A stretch of 39,682 nt of DNA from Isotricha intestinalis (lineage: Eukaryota > Ciliophora > Litostomatea > Vestibuliferida > Isotrichidae), in assembly GCA_023807065.1 (NCBI GenBank), contig JAJJLU010000467.1, positions 1 through 39,682 on the forward strand, in the 5' to 3' direction. The notes beneath the pieces were generated by a model that had not been told where the DNA came from, searched no databases, and was given only the letters and a program-made list of their open reading frames with translations. The position numbers and the translations under genes were made by a program. The stretch's first letter is position 1, and each line of letters starts with the position of its first letter. This document shows, one piece after another, positions 10,124 to 19,294 of the stretch.

Positions 10124-10880
10124 TTTTTAATCTAAGAATAAAATTAAATTAAATTAAATTTTAATTAAATTTTTATACATTTTTTTTTGGTTTTGATTTT
10201 TTATAATTTAAATAATATTTAAAAAGGGAATAAAAATATTTTCAAAATGATAATTTTTTTTAATTGAAAAGGAGCCAATTGATTTAAGGAAATTGGGTTT
10301 TAAATTTAATGATAAAATATTAAACTGTTTATTATATTGATTTTTATTTTTTTTAAAAATTAGAATAAGTAATAATAGATATATTTTAAAGTATATGAGA
10401 TAAATAATTTTTATATAAATATCAGATATTTTAAAGGAAAAAAGATTTATAAAATCTTTTAAGATAAAGACTAAGAAGATTTTTAATGAGAAATAATTGA
10501 TTTTTTATTTGAACAATAAACAAAGATAATTTAAGTGAGCGGGTTAATAAAAATTTGAATCTTCAGAACTTGTTAAGAAAAAGAAAAAAAGAAACTTCTA
10601 GATTCAATTAAATAATATATAAATCAATAAATCATTAGAGAATCAAACAATACTTTTTCTGAATTGATTTATAATACATAATGAAAATGAGTATTTTATT
10701 AATTATATTATTTCCTGATAAATTGAATTAATTACTGAATTAAACAAGATAAATAATAATTTTAAACATATAAATTATCATTTATTTTAATAATCTAATA
10801 AAATATATATAAAACTTTATTATTTTGTGTTAAAATTTTGTTATATAGATTTCTCAATTTAAATATTAACAATTTTAATT
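10124..10880. other. Intergenic region, divergent promoters
   Basis: This 757-bp gap lies between the divergently transcribed enkurin and RanBP2-finger genes. It has short plus-strand stretches that look faintly coding (for example 10267-10340, reading EKEPIDLRKLGFKFNDKILN) but they are broken by stops and unsupported by homology. No RNA gene was recognised. A small patch around 10543-10570 is less AT-rich than its surroundings. Confidence 0.35.
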
Positions 10881-11931
10881 ATGTCAACACAAGAAAAAAA
10901 ATCAGAAAAAAATGAAGAAAAAAACTGTGTTAATTCAACATCAAATATAAATAATGAAAGTAATGAAAAGGACCAAAATGAAAATTTAAAAGAAATAAAT
11001 AACGTATATTCCAATTCAAATAAAATAACAAAAGAAAACGAAGATTTAAAATATGATTTTAATATAAATCCCTTTAATGAAAAAGTAGAAAATGAATTTG
11101 CGGATAATGAAAAAAATAATAATTCAGAAGATGATGATGGAGAATTTATTTTACAAGAAGATGACATAAAAAATAACTTTAATCCCGAAAATATAAATTT
11201 TATAAATAATAATTTAAATAAAAATTTAGATGAAAAATATTCGAACTATTTTTTAAATTCTTTTAATAATGATTCTCCAAATTTAAATAACTGTCCTCAA
11301 ATAGAAAATAATAAAAAAACTTTAACAAGAGTTCCTTCAAATCCTTTTCCTTTATCATATATGAATAATATGCGTTCAAATCAATTATTTTCTTTTTATG
11401 AAAATCCAATAAGTAATAGTTTAAATGGCATTAACTTACTAAATAATTTTAATTTTCCAAATAATTCATTTACTATGAATGGAAAGTCAGGTTGGATTTG
11501 TCCTAATTGTAAAAACTTTAATTTTGAAAGTAACTTTTTTTTTAACTTTTTTTATAATTTTTTTAGTGAGAATACAATGTAATAGATGTGGAAGAAGTCA
11601 AAATCAAATTTTGTTTAATTCTAATAATTCAAGTAATACAAATTTACAATCCAATAATAATTTATATTTAAAAAATCAATTTTTGGGGAATAATTTTAAT
11701 TTGAATAAAAATTTTTTTGAAAATAATTTTAATTATAACTCTTATTCTCCAAAAAATAAAAATATTGATGAAAAAAAGAAAAAAAAACCTTTTATTGAAA
11801 GAGAAGGTGATTGGATTTGTGTTAAATGTAAGAATTTAAATTTTGCTTTTAGAAATAATTGTAATAGATGTGGATTAACAAAAAATGAAAATCAAAAATT
11901 AATGAAAAACTGCATTGGCAATAATATTTAG
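10881..11931 (+). CDS. Protein with two RanBP2-type zinc fingers
   Basis: Exons 10881-11529 and 11567-11931 give a 337-residue protein. Splicing rebuilds zinc finger 1 (W205, C207, C210, C221, C224) with exactly the same W-x-C-x2-C-x10-C-x2-C spacing as zinc finger 2 (W299, C301, C304, C315, C318). Without the splice, finger 1 loses its last two cysteines. RanBP2/ZRANB2-type fingers of this kind with an Asn after the second Cys (KN.NF) typically bind single-stranded RNA, so an RNA-processing role is plausible. The first 200 residues are Asn/Glu/Lys-rich and disordered, and the finger linker is Asn-rich. The gene ends in TAG. I cannot name an orthologue. Confidence 0.88.
11530..11566 (+). other. 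Intron inside zinc finger 1 (37 nt)
   Basis: The intron begins GTAAC, is T-rich throughout and ends TTTTTTAG, in phase 1. Its removal joins KNFNFE to MRIQCNRCG and completes the first zinc finger with the spacing of the second. Confidence 0.92.
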
Positions 11932-12471
11932 ATTCTAATTTGTATTTTATAAATAAAATTTTTAAAGGAGGTGATGTTAGAAATAGATTATATATAAAAA
12001 ACATTAATTAGTTTTAGTTAAGATAAAACAAGAGTATTTTTATGATAATTTATTAATTTAAAGTATAAACCAAATTTCTTAAATATATATATAACAAATT
12101 TAAACAAATATTAATAACTATTCATTTTAAATATAGTTTTTTCATAAAATATAGAGGAAAATCCAAGAAATTCTTTATAATTTATTAATTTCTTTAATTA
12201 AGAAATTAATATATTTCTTGAAACAGTGTTATTTAAAACCCTTTTTGGAATAACTAATTAATTAATTTATATATAAAACAGTTAATCTTTTTATCCTTAA
12301 AATAAAAAGGAAAAAGTAATTAACTTTAAAAGGTTCTTTTTATCCACTGCTTTTTCCTCTAAATAATATTTATAAATAGCTACTATTATATATATTTATA
12401 ACAAATTTGCTTTTTAATTCAATAAAAATGAATTAATTTTATTGGAAAAGGTTTCCACTTTTAATTACTTT
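11932..12471. other. Convergent intergenic region with hairpins
   Basis: This gap separates the convergent RanBP2-finger and RRM genes. It contains two hairpins: a near-perfect AT palindrome at 12183-12211 (12-bp arms, 5-nt loop), and an imperfect ~17-bp stem at 12280-12325. The GGAAAAAG arm of the latter (12309-12316) can alternatively pair with CTTTTTCC at 12350-12357. These may be 3'-end or termination structures shared by the two genes. No gene is visible. Confidence 0.35.
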
Positions 12472-13083
12472 TTAATTCATATAATAATTTCTTATATTAT
12501 GAAAAGACATTGCATTATTATTAAAAAATTGCTGTTGAAAGAAATATTGTGATCTATCATTGATATTATAAAAATTATTTAGATAATTAAAATCATTTTG
12601 AATAGGTAAAAAATTTTGATTTAAATTATTATTATTATTATTATTATTCACATTTATCTTATAATTAAAAATATTAGTTTTTAAATTTAAAGAATTATTC
12701 ATAAAAATATTATAAAATTTTTCTTTTAAAAAATCAGGTAATTTATTATTATCATCTTTCATATTAAACCATTTAACTTTGATTTTTTTATTTTCATTAT
12801 CTTTGAAATTATGTTCGTTTTTCATGAATTCTCTACAAGTATTAGCAGAAAAAAAAGAACGAAATAATACGATTGTGATTTTTTTGTTTAAAACAAATTC
12901 TTCTATTTCTCCAAATTTTTCAAAAAAATCATATAAATCTAATTTATCAAAAGATATTGAATTATTTGAACAATATTCAAAGATAATTGCAGGAATACAT
13001 ACGTTTTCATTTTGTTGAATAAATAATTCAATTAATTTAAAAGTTTCTGAATTTTTATTTTCTGAATTTATATTAGATTGCAT
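12472..13083 (-). CDS. RRM-like RNA-binding protein
   Basis: The 203-residue protein has a probable RNA-recognition motif at about residues 30-107. Its features are strand 1 VCIPAIIFEYCS, helix LDLYDFFEKFGEIEEFVL, strand 3 KKITIVLFRSFFSANTCREF and final strand KKIKVKWFNM. The FFEKFGEIEE helix-loop is the typical signature; the RNP1 aromatic positions are only partly conserved. An Asn-run and an Asn/Phe/Gln-rich tail follow, ending FHNIRNYYMN. Such proteins usually act in mRNA binding. The domain assignment rests on pattern only and a divergent RRM is hard to name. The start follows an A/T-rich leader, and the stop is TAA. Confidence 0.68.
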   Translation of the reverse strand: MQSNINSENKNSETFKLIELFIQQNENVCIPAIIFEYCSNNSISFDKLDLYDFFEKFGEIEEFVLNKKITIVLFRSFFSANTCREFMKNEHNFKDNENKKIKVKWFNMKDDNNKLPDFLKEKFYNIFMNNSLNLKTNIFNYKINVNNNNNNNNLNQNFLPIQNDFNYLNNFYNINDRSQYFFQQQFFNNNAMSFHNIRNYYMN

Positions 13084-13559
13084 TTATAAATAATTCAATT
13101 TAATAATAAAATAGAAAATATTTTAATGAAAAATAATAAATATATAAAATTCAAAATAAAAATACTATTTTTTATTTAAAAAATCTTTTTTTTTCTTATA
13201 ATAACATTTATAGTAGAATATCATAGTCGAAGACAAATAAAAATTTAAATATCTATAAATTAATAATAAAAGGGAAGAAATTAGTTCTTTAGATAATATA
13301 ATATTCTAAAATTAAAATTAATTAACCAAATGAAAGTTTAAAAAAAGAAAAAAATCAAATAGAAAGCAATATTTTTTTCAAAGTGAAGAAAGAAATAGTA
13401 TTTACAAATTCAATTTTCATTGATAAAATATTTATGTTTATTTTTTATGTTGAATATTGTTTTAATAAATCAAATTATTTTTATTTTTAATAGAGTGATT
13501 ATTCTTAACATAATTGATATTTATATAAAAATATTTTTGTTAAATAAAAAAATAAAAAA
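13084..13559. other. Intergenic region, divergent promoters
   Basis: AT-rich DNA between the divergent RRM and bZIP genes. No open frame, repeat or RNA gene could be identified. It presumably holds both promoters. Confidence 0.4.
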
Positions 13560-14564
13560 ATGAGTTTGTTTCAAGAAGTAGAAACAACAAATTATAATAT
13601 TTTTGAAGATTTTTCAAATTTAAACGAAGGATATAATTCACTAACAAATGAATGTGATTATATTAATATAGACTTAAAAGAAGAAGAGAATAAAAATAAT
13701 AATGATTCATTAATAGTAAACAATAATAAAAAACAAGAAATAGACAATGAAAAATTTTTAAAATTTTTTATGAATATAGATTATCAAACAGATTTCTTGA
13801 ATGACTCTTCAGCAAAAGAATTTTCATATAAAATGCATTATAATGATGAACATAAAAATGAAAAAAATTTTAAAAAAGAAAATGATATATCAATTCAAAG
13901 TCAATTAAGCAAAAAAACTCAAAGAGAAAAAGATAATGGAATCTTATATGATGAATTAACTAATATAACTTATATTGAAAAAGATGATCCAATTGCTTTT
14001 AGAAAAGCAAAAAAAAGAATTCAAAATAGAGAAAGTGCTTTAAGAATAAAAAAAATAAGACAAATGAATTTAATTAAAAATGAAAATGAAATTGAGTTGT
14101 TACAAAAAGAAAATGACAATTTGAAAATAGAAAATTCTAATTTAAAAAAAGAAAAAATCTTCCTTATTGAACAAATTAAAGTTATGCAAAATATTTTAAA
14201 TGATTCTAAGATTGAATTCAGTAATAAAATTGGAAAAATTAAAGAATATGAAAATAATGAAATTTATTATGATGGTTCTAAGCAAAAAATTAAAGGGAAA
14301 TTATTTAATATTTTTGTTATTTGCTTATTATCAATGATTTATATTATTGGAGAATCAAATACTAATGAATCTTCTATTTATAATTCAAAAAGAAATATTT
14401 CAATGAATAGTATTAATAAAAGAAACAATACTAAAATCTTTTTATGGAATTTAATATCAAAAATAATTTTAATCATTATTGCAATTTTAATTTTTCCTCT
14501 AATTAAATCATTAACTTCTTTATCTGATATAATTAGAAATAATAATAAGAAAAAATATATATAA
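13560..14564 (+). CDS. Membrane-anchored bZIP transcription factor
   Basis: The 334-residue protein contains a bZIP domain. The basic region is about residues 147-168 (KKRIQNRESALRIKKIR, with N156 and K164 in the N-x7-R/K arrangement), followed by a zipper with L181, L188, L195, L202 and M209 in heptad register. Two strongly hydrophobic segments follow, at about 248-264 (FNIFVICLLSMIYIIG) and 293-316 (IFLWNLISKIILIIIAILIF). The loop between them carries two N-x-S/T sequons (N269, N289). A bZIP with C-terminal membrane anchors recalls the ER-tethered ATF6/bZIP28 class, which is released by proteolysis under stress. That role is inference. The N-terminal 140 residues are acidic and Asn-rich, as in activation domains. 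The TAA stop is followed by the PX gene on the same strand. Confidence 0.85.
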   Translation: MSLFQEVETTNYNIFEDFSNLNEGYNSLTNECDYINIDLKEEENKNNNDSLIVNNNKKQEIDNEKFLKFFMNIDYQTDFLNDSSAKEFSYKMHYNDEHKNEKNFKKENDISIQSQLSKKTQREKDNGILYDELTNITYIEKDDPIAFRKAKKRIQNRESALRIKKIRQMNLIKNENEIELLQKENDNLKIENSNLKKEKIFLIEQIKVMQNILNDSKIEFSNKIGKIKEYENNEIYYDGSKQKIKGKLFNIFVICLLSMIYIIGESNTNESSIYNSKRNISMNSINKRNNTKIFLWNLISKIILIIIAILIFPLIKSLTSLSDIIRNNNKKKYI

Positions 14565-14855
14565 ATAAATATAAAAATATTCAATTAAATCTAATTATAA
14601 AATTAAGAAAAAATAATAAAATAAAATATTATATTTATTCCTCTAAAAAAATTGATAATACATTAAATAATATATAAATTTTTGTTTTTTCCATTTCTAT
14701 GATAATTTAATTTAATTATGTATTTATGGAAATTATTCTGTTGAACATTCATCAGAAGATATTGAAAATTTAGAGATTTCTATTTTACTTTTAATCTTAT
14801 TTATATGTTTAAATAAAATAATATTTCTAAAAAAATATTAAATTAAAAATTAATA

Positions 14856-16400
14856 ATGACTGAATCATATAATCCTTTATCAAAAGAAATAGAAAATTAT
14901 GAAAATGATTTAGAAATAAAAAAAAAAATAATGCAATTAAAAATAATAAATAACAATTATAATAAAGATCATTTCCTGGATTTTTGTAGTGCAAAAAGGA
15001 CAGATGGAGATAATTTAAATAGATGGACAATATCAGAATTTCAAGGAATAGTAGATGAATATATTAAATATCATGAAGACGAAGATTATAAAAAAAAAGA
15101 AGATCAAAAAACAAAATTACAAAATGAAGAAAAAGACAAAAAAATAAACACTGAAATTTCCCAAATTGAAAATTATTATTATTCAAAACCAAAAACAGAA
15201 AAAGAAATAAATTGCAAAAAATTAGAAAAAACAATATTAAATGATAAAAATGTAATAATTGAAATAAAAAATCCAAAAGCAATTTCATTATCATATTTTC
15301 AAAGTTCATACATTCAATATGAAGTTTATACAAATATTACTAATTGGGTTGTAAATAGAAGATATAGTGATTTTGAATGGTTAAGATTAAATTTAAGGAA
15401 ATTTTATCCTAAAAATTTTTGTCCTCCAATTCCTAATAAAAAATTAGGTTCTCGAAGATTTGAAACTGATTTTGTTGAAAAAAGAATGAAATTTTTAAAT
15501 AAATTTATTAATTCAATATGTGAAAATGAAATTTTTAAAGCAAGTGATATATTAATTTCTTTTTTATCTTTACAAGATAGAAATCAATTTGAAGAAAAAA
15601 TGAAAGAAATTAATTCTTATACTCCTTCTCAATTTGTAGAAGACGTTAAAAATTTTCATGGTATTATTAAATTAATTGAAGATAATAATAATGAACAATA
15701 TTATAAAAATATTTCTAATTATTTTAAATTACAAAGTCAAGTATTAAATAGATTAAATTATAATTTAAAAAATTATTATTATAATACTGCTGCAGCATGC
15801 ATTAATTTAGAAGAAGTTCAAAAAGATTTTGAAACTTTAGGAATTTTAAATAAAAAAATGATTATGAAAGAAGAAATAACGAAAACTTATGATATATTTG
15901 GATTATTTTTTAAAAATTGGAAAAGAATATTATTTAATCAAAATGAAATTTTGAAATGTAATGTTAAAGATTTTTTTAAATATATTTCTATGGAAAGTAA
16001 TTCTTTTGATGAATTAATTCAAGGAAGAGAAAATATTAAAAATTTATATTTAAATGAACATAATAGATTAATTGCAAAAAAAGAGAAATTATGGGAAAAT
16101 TCAGATATAACGAAATTTGAAATTATTGATGAATATAATTCTCTTGATAATCTTCTTTTATTAAGAGATAAGAATTATGCATTTAGTAAAATGTGTACAA
16201 GGGAAACTCAAATGGAAAATAATTTACATAAACAATTTAATTATACTAATTGGATGACTAATGAAGAATTAGCTAAATTAATCAATAAGAATTGTGAAAA
16301 ATTTATTGATAATGTAAAATCATTCTGTGATAAAATTTATCCTACCTTAAATGATTCTTTAAATGTGTGGTCTGAAATTGCTTCATTTACAAATAATTAA
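14856..16400 (+). CDS. PX-domain sorting nexin with BAR-like C-terminus
   Basis: The 514-residue protein carries a phox-homology (PX) domain at about residues 132-240. It has the phosphoinositide motif NRRYSDFEWL (R168/R169, Y170, F173), the proline loop PPIPNKK (190-196) and R210 in the membrane-binding helix. The remaining ~270 residues are helical and contain YNTAAACINLEEVQKDFETL and WKRILFNQNEILK, resembling the BAR region of SNX-BAR nexins. Such proteins bind PI3P-rich endosomes and sculpt sorting tubules. The N-terminal ~130 residues include DHFLDFCSAKRTDGDNLNRW, a motif I do not recognise, then a charged linker. The exact SNX subfamily is not clear. Start and stop (TAA) are unambiguous. 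Confidence 0.87.
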   Translation: MTESYNPLSKEIENYENDLEIKKKIMQLKIINNNYNKDHFLDFCSAKRTDGDNLNRWTISEFQGIVDEYIKYHEDEDYKKKEDQKTKLQNEEKDKKINTEISQIENYYYSKPKTEKEINCKKLEKTILNDKNVIIEIKNPKAISLSYFQSSYIQYEVYTNITNWVVNRRYSDFEWLRLNLRKFYPKNFCPPIPNKKLGSRRFETDFVEKRMKFLNKFINSICENEIFKASDILISFLSLQDRNQFEEKMKEINSYTPSQFVEDVKNFHGIIKLIEDNNNEQYYKNISNYFKLQSQVLNRLNYNLKNYYYNTAAACINLEEVQKDFETLGILNKKMIMKEEITKTYDIFGLFFKNWKRILFNQNEILKCNVKDFFKYISMESNSFDELIQGRENIKNLYLNEHNRLIAKKEKLWENSDITKFEIIDEYNSLDNLLLLRDKNYAFSKMCTRETQMENNLHKQFNYTNWMTNEELAKLINKNCEKFIDNVKSFCDKIYPTLNDSLNVWSEIASFTNN

Positions 16401-17113
16401 AAATATAATTTAATTATTATATTTTCATAAAAATTTACAAAAATTTATATTTAGCTAATTTAAAAGGTGTAGTTTCAAATTTTAATACTTTGCCAAGGTT
16501 TTAAAGCTATTACTAAAAAAAAATATCTATTAGAAAGTGAAAAATCAAATTAATTTAATAAATTAAAAATATTGATTTTAAAATTAAGAAGGGAAATATT
16601 TGTTTTTAATTATTCTTTAGTAATTATAAAAAAGTTAAATCAATTATCATTACAACAAAATGACTTTTTTTATTTATAATAAAATTATTAAAAATTCAAA
16701 GAAATCAAAATCCAAGTACTGAATATTTCTCAAGTAAAACAAATTTAGATAATAGTTTTTTTTATGAATTAGTCAAATATTAAATATATTAAAAATGAAA
16801 AAATAAATAATGTAAATTAAATAAACTCAAGTGTGAAAGATTTTCAGAAACAATTGAGAAAATGATAAATATGAATAATAATGTAATAATAAAAATATAG
16901 AACAAACAAATAAAAATAATAACACTAAAGTAAAATTTTCATGTTGTTTTAGTAAATATTAAGTACAATAATTTATATTTATTTATTTTATTTATTAAAA
17001 TCAAGAATAATAAAAAAATTAATTACTATATCAATACTTAAATAAACAAATAAAAAAGTATATTGTTTTTTTAAAAAAAAGAATATTTTTTAAATTAAAA
17101 ATTATTTAAAAAA
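16401..17113. other. Intergenic region
   Basis: This 713-bp gap lies between two genes on the same strand. It is AT-rich with stops in all frames. A stretch near 16700-16780 (plus strand, reading QRNQNPSTEYFSSKTNLDNS) looks faintly coding but is short and has no recognised relative. Nothing else is visible. Confidence 0.35.
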
Positions 17114-18064
17114 ATGTCAGAAACAAAAACATTTGAAGAAATGTTCCTCTCATCAAATGAAGAAGAAAGATTGAAAATCTCAAAAATAAGAATTCTAATA
17201 GTAGGAAATATAAAATCAAATTTTATGTTTGTAGAAAAATTAAAAGAATGGCAATTGCAAAATTTAGAATATTTTGATTATATTTTTTTCGTTGGCAATT
17301 TCTTAAATTTAAAACAAGGAACACAAAATAATTCTGAAATAATTCCAAAAAGCGAAGCAGAAATAACAGGATTAATAACTTTTTTAGAAAATATTAATTT
17401 AAATATGTATTATATTGGTGGTTGTACTGATCCTGTTTCTTTATTTAAACCAAATGCTCCTGTTTTAACGATGAAAAGTACTAATTTACATAAAAAATAT
17501 TTAAAATTAAGTAATGATTTATATGTTTTTGGAATGGGAGGTTCAATTCCAACTTTTATTAATAAATATAATGAAAACTGCTTTTTAAAACCTTTCAAAA
17601 ATTATAGTTTTGATTATGAATATAAAAGTGGTTTTCCATTTAATGATATTAATAGTAAGTATTATGGAAGTGATAAATTATATATTAATGAATTTAAACA
17701 AGCTTTTAGTGAATTAGAAAAAGAAATTAAAAAAAATAATACTACTAAAAATATTAAATATATATTAATTTCTAATTTAGGTCCTTTTACAAGCCCAACT
17801 ACTTATTTTAATTTAGTTTCCAGTAATGCTATGATTTTTAATGGAAGTAAAAAATTAGAAAGAGAATTAAATATGAATGATAATATTATATTAAATATTC
17901 ATGGTAATAATAATTGTGGTAAAGGATTTAGTTATGTTGGTAATAAATGTATTATTAATCCTGGAAATTTATATGATGGTGAATTTGTTATTTTAAATTT
18001 AGAAAGAGATAAAATAACACAAGAATGGAAAGTTAAAAATGTAAATTTTAAAAAATTGGTTTGA
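17114..18064 (+). CDS. Degenerate calcineurin-like phosphoesterase
   Basis: The 316-residue protein has the calcineurin-like metallophosphoesterase fold pattern, but its metal ligands are replaced. The first motif reads ILIVGNIKSN where the family has D-x-H. GDxxD is replaced by VGNFLN, GNH(D/E) by GGCTDP, and the C-terminal GHxH by HGNNNCG. The closing KCIINPGNLYDGEFVIL matches the family's usual NPGS-GxF ending, so the fold appears intact. A catalytically inactive scaffold is the likely reading, and pseudo-phosphoesterases of this kind usually serve in protein complexes. The gene ends with TGA at 18062-18064, a true UGA stop, and converges on the selenoprotein T gene with 135 bp between them. 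Its partner or pathway is not evident. Confidence 0.72.
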   Translation: MSETKTFEEMFLSSNEEERLKISKIRILIVGNIKSNFMFVEKLKEWQLQNLEYFDYIFFVGNFLNLKQGTQNNSEIIPKSEAEITGLITFLENINLNMYYIGGCTDPVSLFKPNAPVLTMKSTNLHKKYLKLSNDLYVFGMGGSIPTFINKYNENCFLKPFKNYSFDYEYKSGFPFNDINSKYYGSDKLYINEFKQAFSELEKEIKKNNTTKNIKYILISNLGPFTSPTTYFNLVSSNAMIFNGSKKLERELNMNDNIILNIHGNNNCGKGFSYVGNKCIINPGNLYDGEFVILNLERDKITQEWKVKNVNFKKLV

Positions 18065-18096
18065 TTTCAAATTTATAATAAAAAAAATAAAAAATT

Positions 18097-18171
18097 ACTT
18101 AACTCCAAAATCAAATTTGAATAAATTTCAAAAGTTTTTCTTATTCAAATTATCACATTTAAGAGTTAAAT
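18097..18171 (-). promoter_or_regulatory. SECIS element of selenoprotein T
   Basis: In the 3' region on the minus strand a complete SECIS-like hairpin can be drawn. Helix I has 10 pairs (18171-18162 with 18106-18097, two of them G-U). An internal loop follows, then a TGAT/TGAT quartet (18155-18152 opposite 18113-18110). Helix II is 11 perfect pairs, AATTTGAATAA with TTATTCAAATT. The 16-nt apical loop (18140-18125) starts GAAAAAC and supplies the unpaired A residues. All parts are in the canonical order and spacing for recruiting SBP2 and the selenocysteine elongation factor. It begins about 30 nt after the SelT stop codon. Confidence 0.88.
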
Positions 18172-18199
18172 AATTATATAAATTTATTCTATTATAAAA

Positions 18200-18901
18200 T
18201 TAATTTTTTAAAAAATTTGCTCCATTTTGATTTAATAACATTATTAACTGATTAATATTAGGAACGTTTCCTGTTTGTAGTTTACTCCAAATTTGATTTC
18301 CATTATAAAATATTTCAAAAGCTCCAGTGTTAGAAATATTACTTTGTAATATATTACCTGCAAAAAAACTAATAATCAAAGAAAGCAATTTATTCTCAAT
18401 AATCCAATCAATTAAGTAATTAGGAATAATATTTATTAAAAAAGGTTTTATTGATTCTCCTAATATCATTGTTGTAAAAACTGAAATTTGAGTTATTGTT
18501 ACTAAATAAGATAAAATTTTTCTGATAAAATGTAAAGGATATTCTTCTCCTTTTACAATTACATTTTTAAAATTTTTCTCCATGATTTGTTGAATTTCCA
18601 TGAAATAATTTTTATAAGATCAGGATTGACAAAATTGAATTGTGAGATAAATTATACTTTTTTTCTTTCTATTATTTATTCCATCATATGATATTTTTAT
18701 ATCTTCTCCTGTTTCATCTTTTATTTTCATTGAAGGATTATTTAATTTTTCATTTTGAAAATGTTTTTGATTTTGAAAATTATAATTGTTATAGTTAATA
18801 CTTGAATTTTTTTTATCATTGTCTTTTGAGGAGTTAATTGATCGAAATATATCGAGAATAAATGCAGCAAAAAATATGGATAAAATAGTACTTGTCTGCA
18901 T
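18200..18901 (-). CDS. SELENOT: Selenoprotein T with in-frame UGA (Sec94)
   Basis: Read through an in-frame TGA at 18620-18622, the frame encodes 233 residues that match selenoprotein T throughout. The redox motif is C91-Q-S-U94 inside QFCQSUSYKNYFMEI (CVSU in vertebrates). After it come KGEEYPLHFIRKILSYL, a hydrophobic segment, ISNTGAFEIFYNGNQIWSKL (family STGAFEI and VWSKLESG) and the helical end. SelT is an ER-membrane thioredoxin-fold oxidoreductase. The N-terminus has a hydrophobic signal-like stretch (residues 4-19), longer than usual, with an Asn-rich insert before the fold. The downstream SECIS at 18097-18171 makes recoding credible. Without recoding the gene would be cut into two useless halves, of which the second starts internally at M101. 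The stop is TAA. Confidence 0.93.
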
Positions 18902-19294
18902 TTATTAAATATTATTTTATTTATACAATTTATATACAATAAATAAAAAATAATTATTAAATTCTAATAATATAATATTTTTATATGATATTTTTTCAAG
19001 TAATAAACTAACTTCAATTTATTTAATGTTTATTTTATTAATATTTCCTGAAGTTTATATAATATATACAATTTTGAATTGTAAAGACAATAAATATGTT
19101 TTTTCATTTAATATTACTTTATTAAAAATAATCAAATATATATTTATTTTTTCAACATTTTTTTTTTATTATATTCAAATGATAATATTTTATAAAACAT
19201 ATTTCCTCTATTTATATTATTTTGCTTTGAATAAATTTTAAAAATTACAAAAAAAATATATTAAGTAACAATTAACAAATAAAAAATATTAATT
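18902..19294. other. Intergenic region upstream of selenoprotein T
   Basis: AT-rich sequence between the selenoprotein T start and the decayed CPAP fragment. It includes a 71-codon hydrophobic frame on the plus strand (19026-19241) that I judge non-genic. No other structure is seen. Confidence 0.35.

Noticed and set aside
10543..10600. GC-richer patch examined as a possible tRNA or snRNA
   Set aside because: No cloverleaf, no T-loop or anticodon arm and no snRNA motif could be drawn.
19026..19241. 71-codon hydrophobic plus-strand frame that could be a small membrane protein
   Set aside because: Composition (Phe, Ile, Tyr, Leu) is what AT-rich non-coding DNA yields; no motif, no A-rich start context that stands out, no supporting neighbour.
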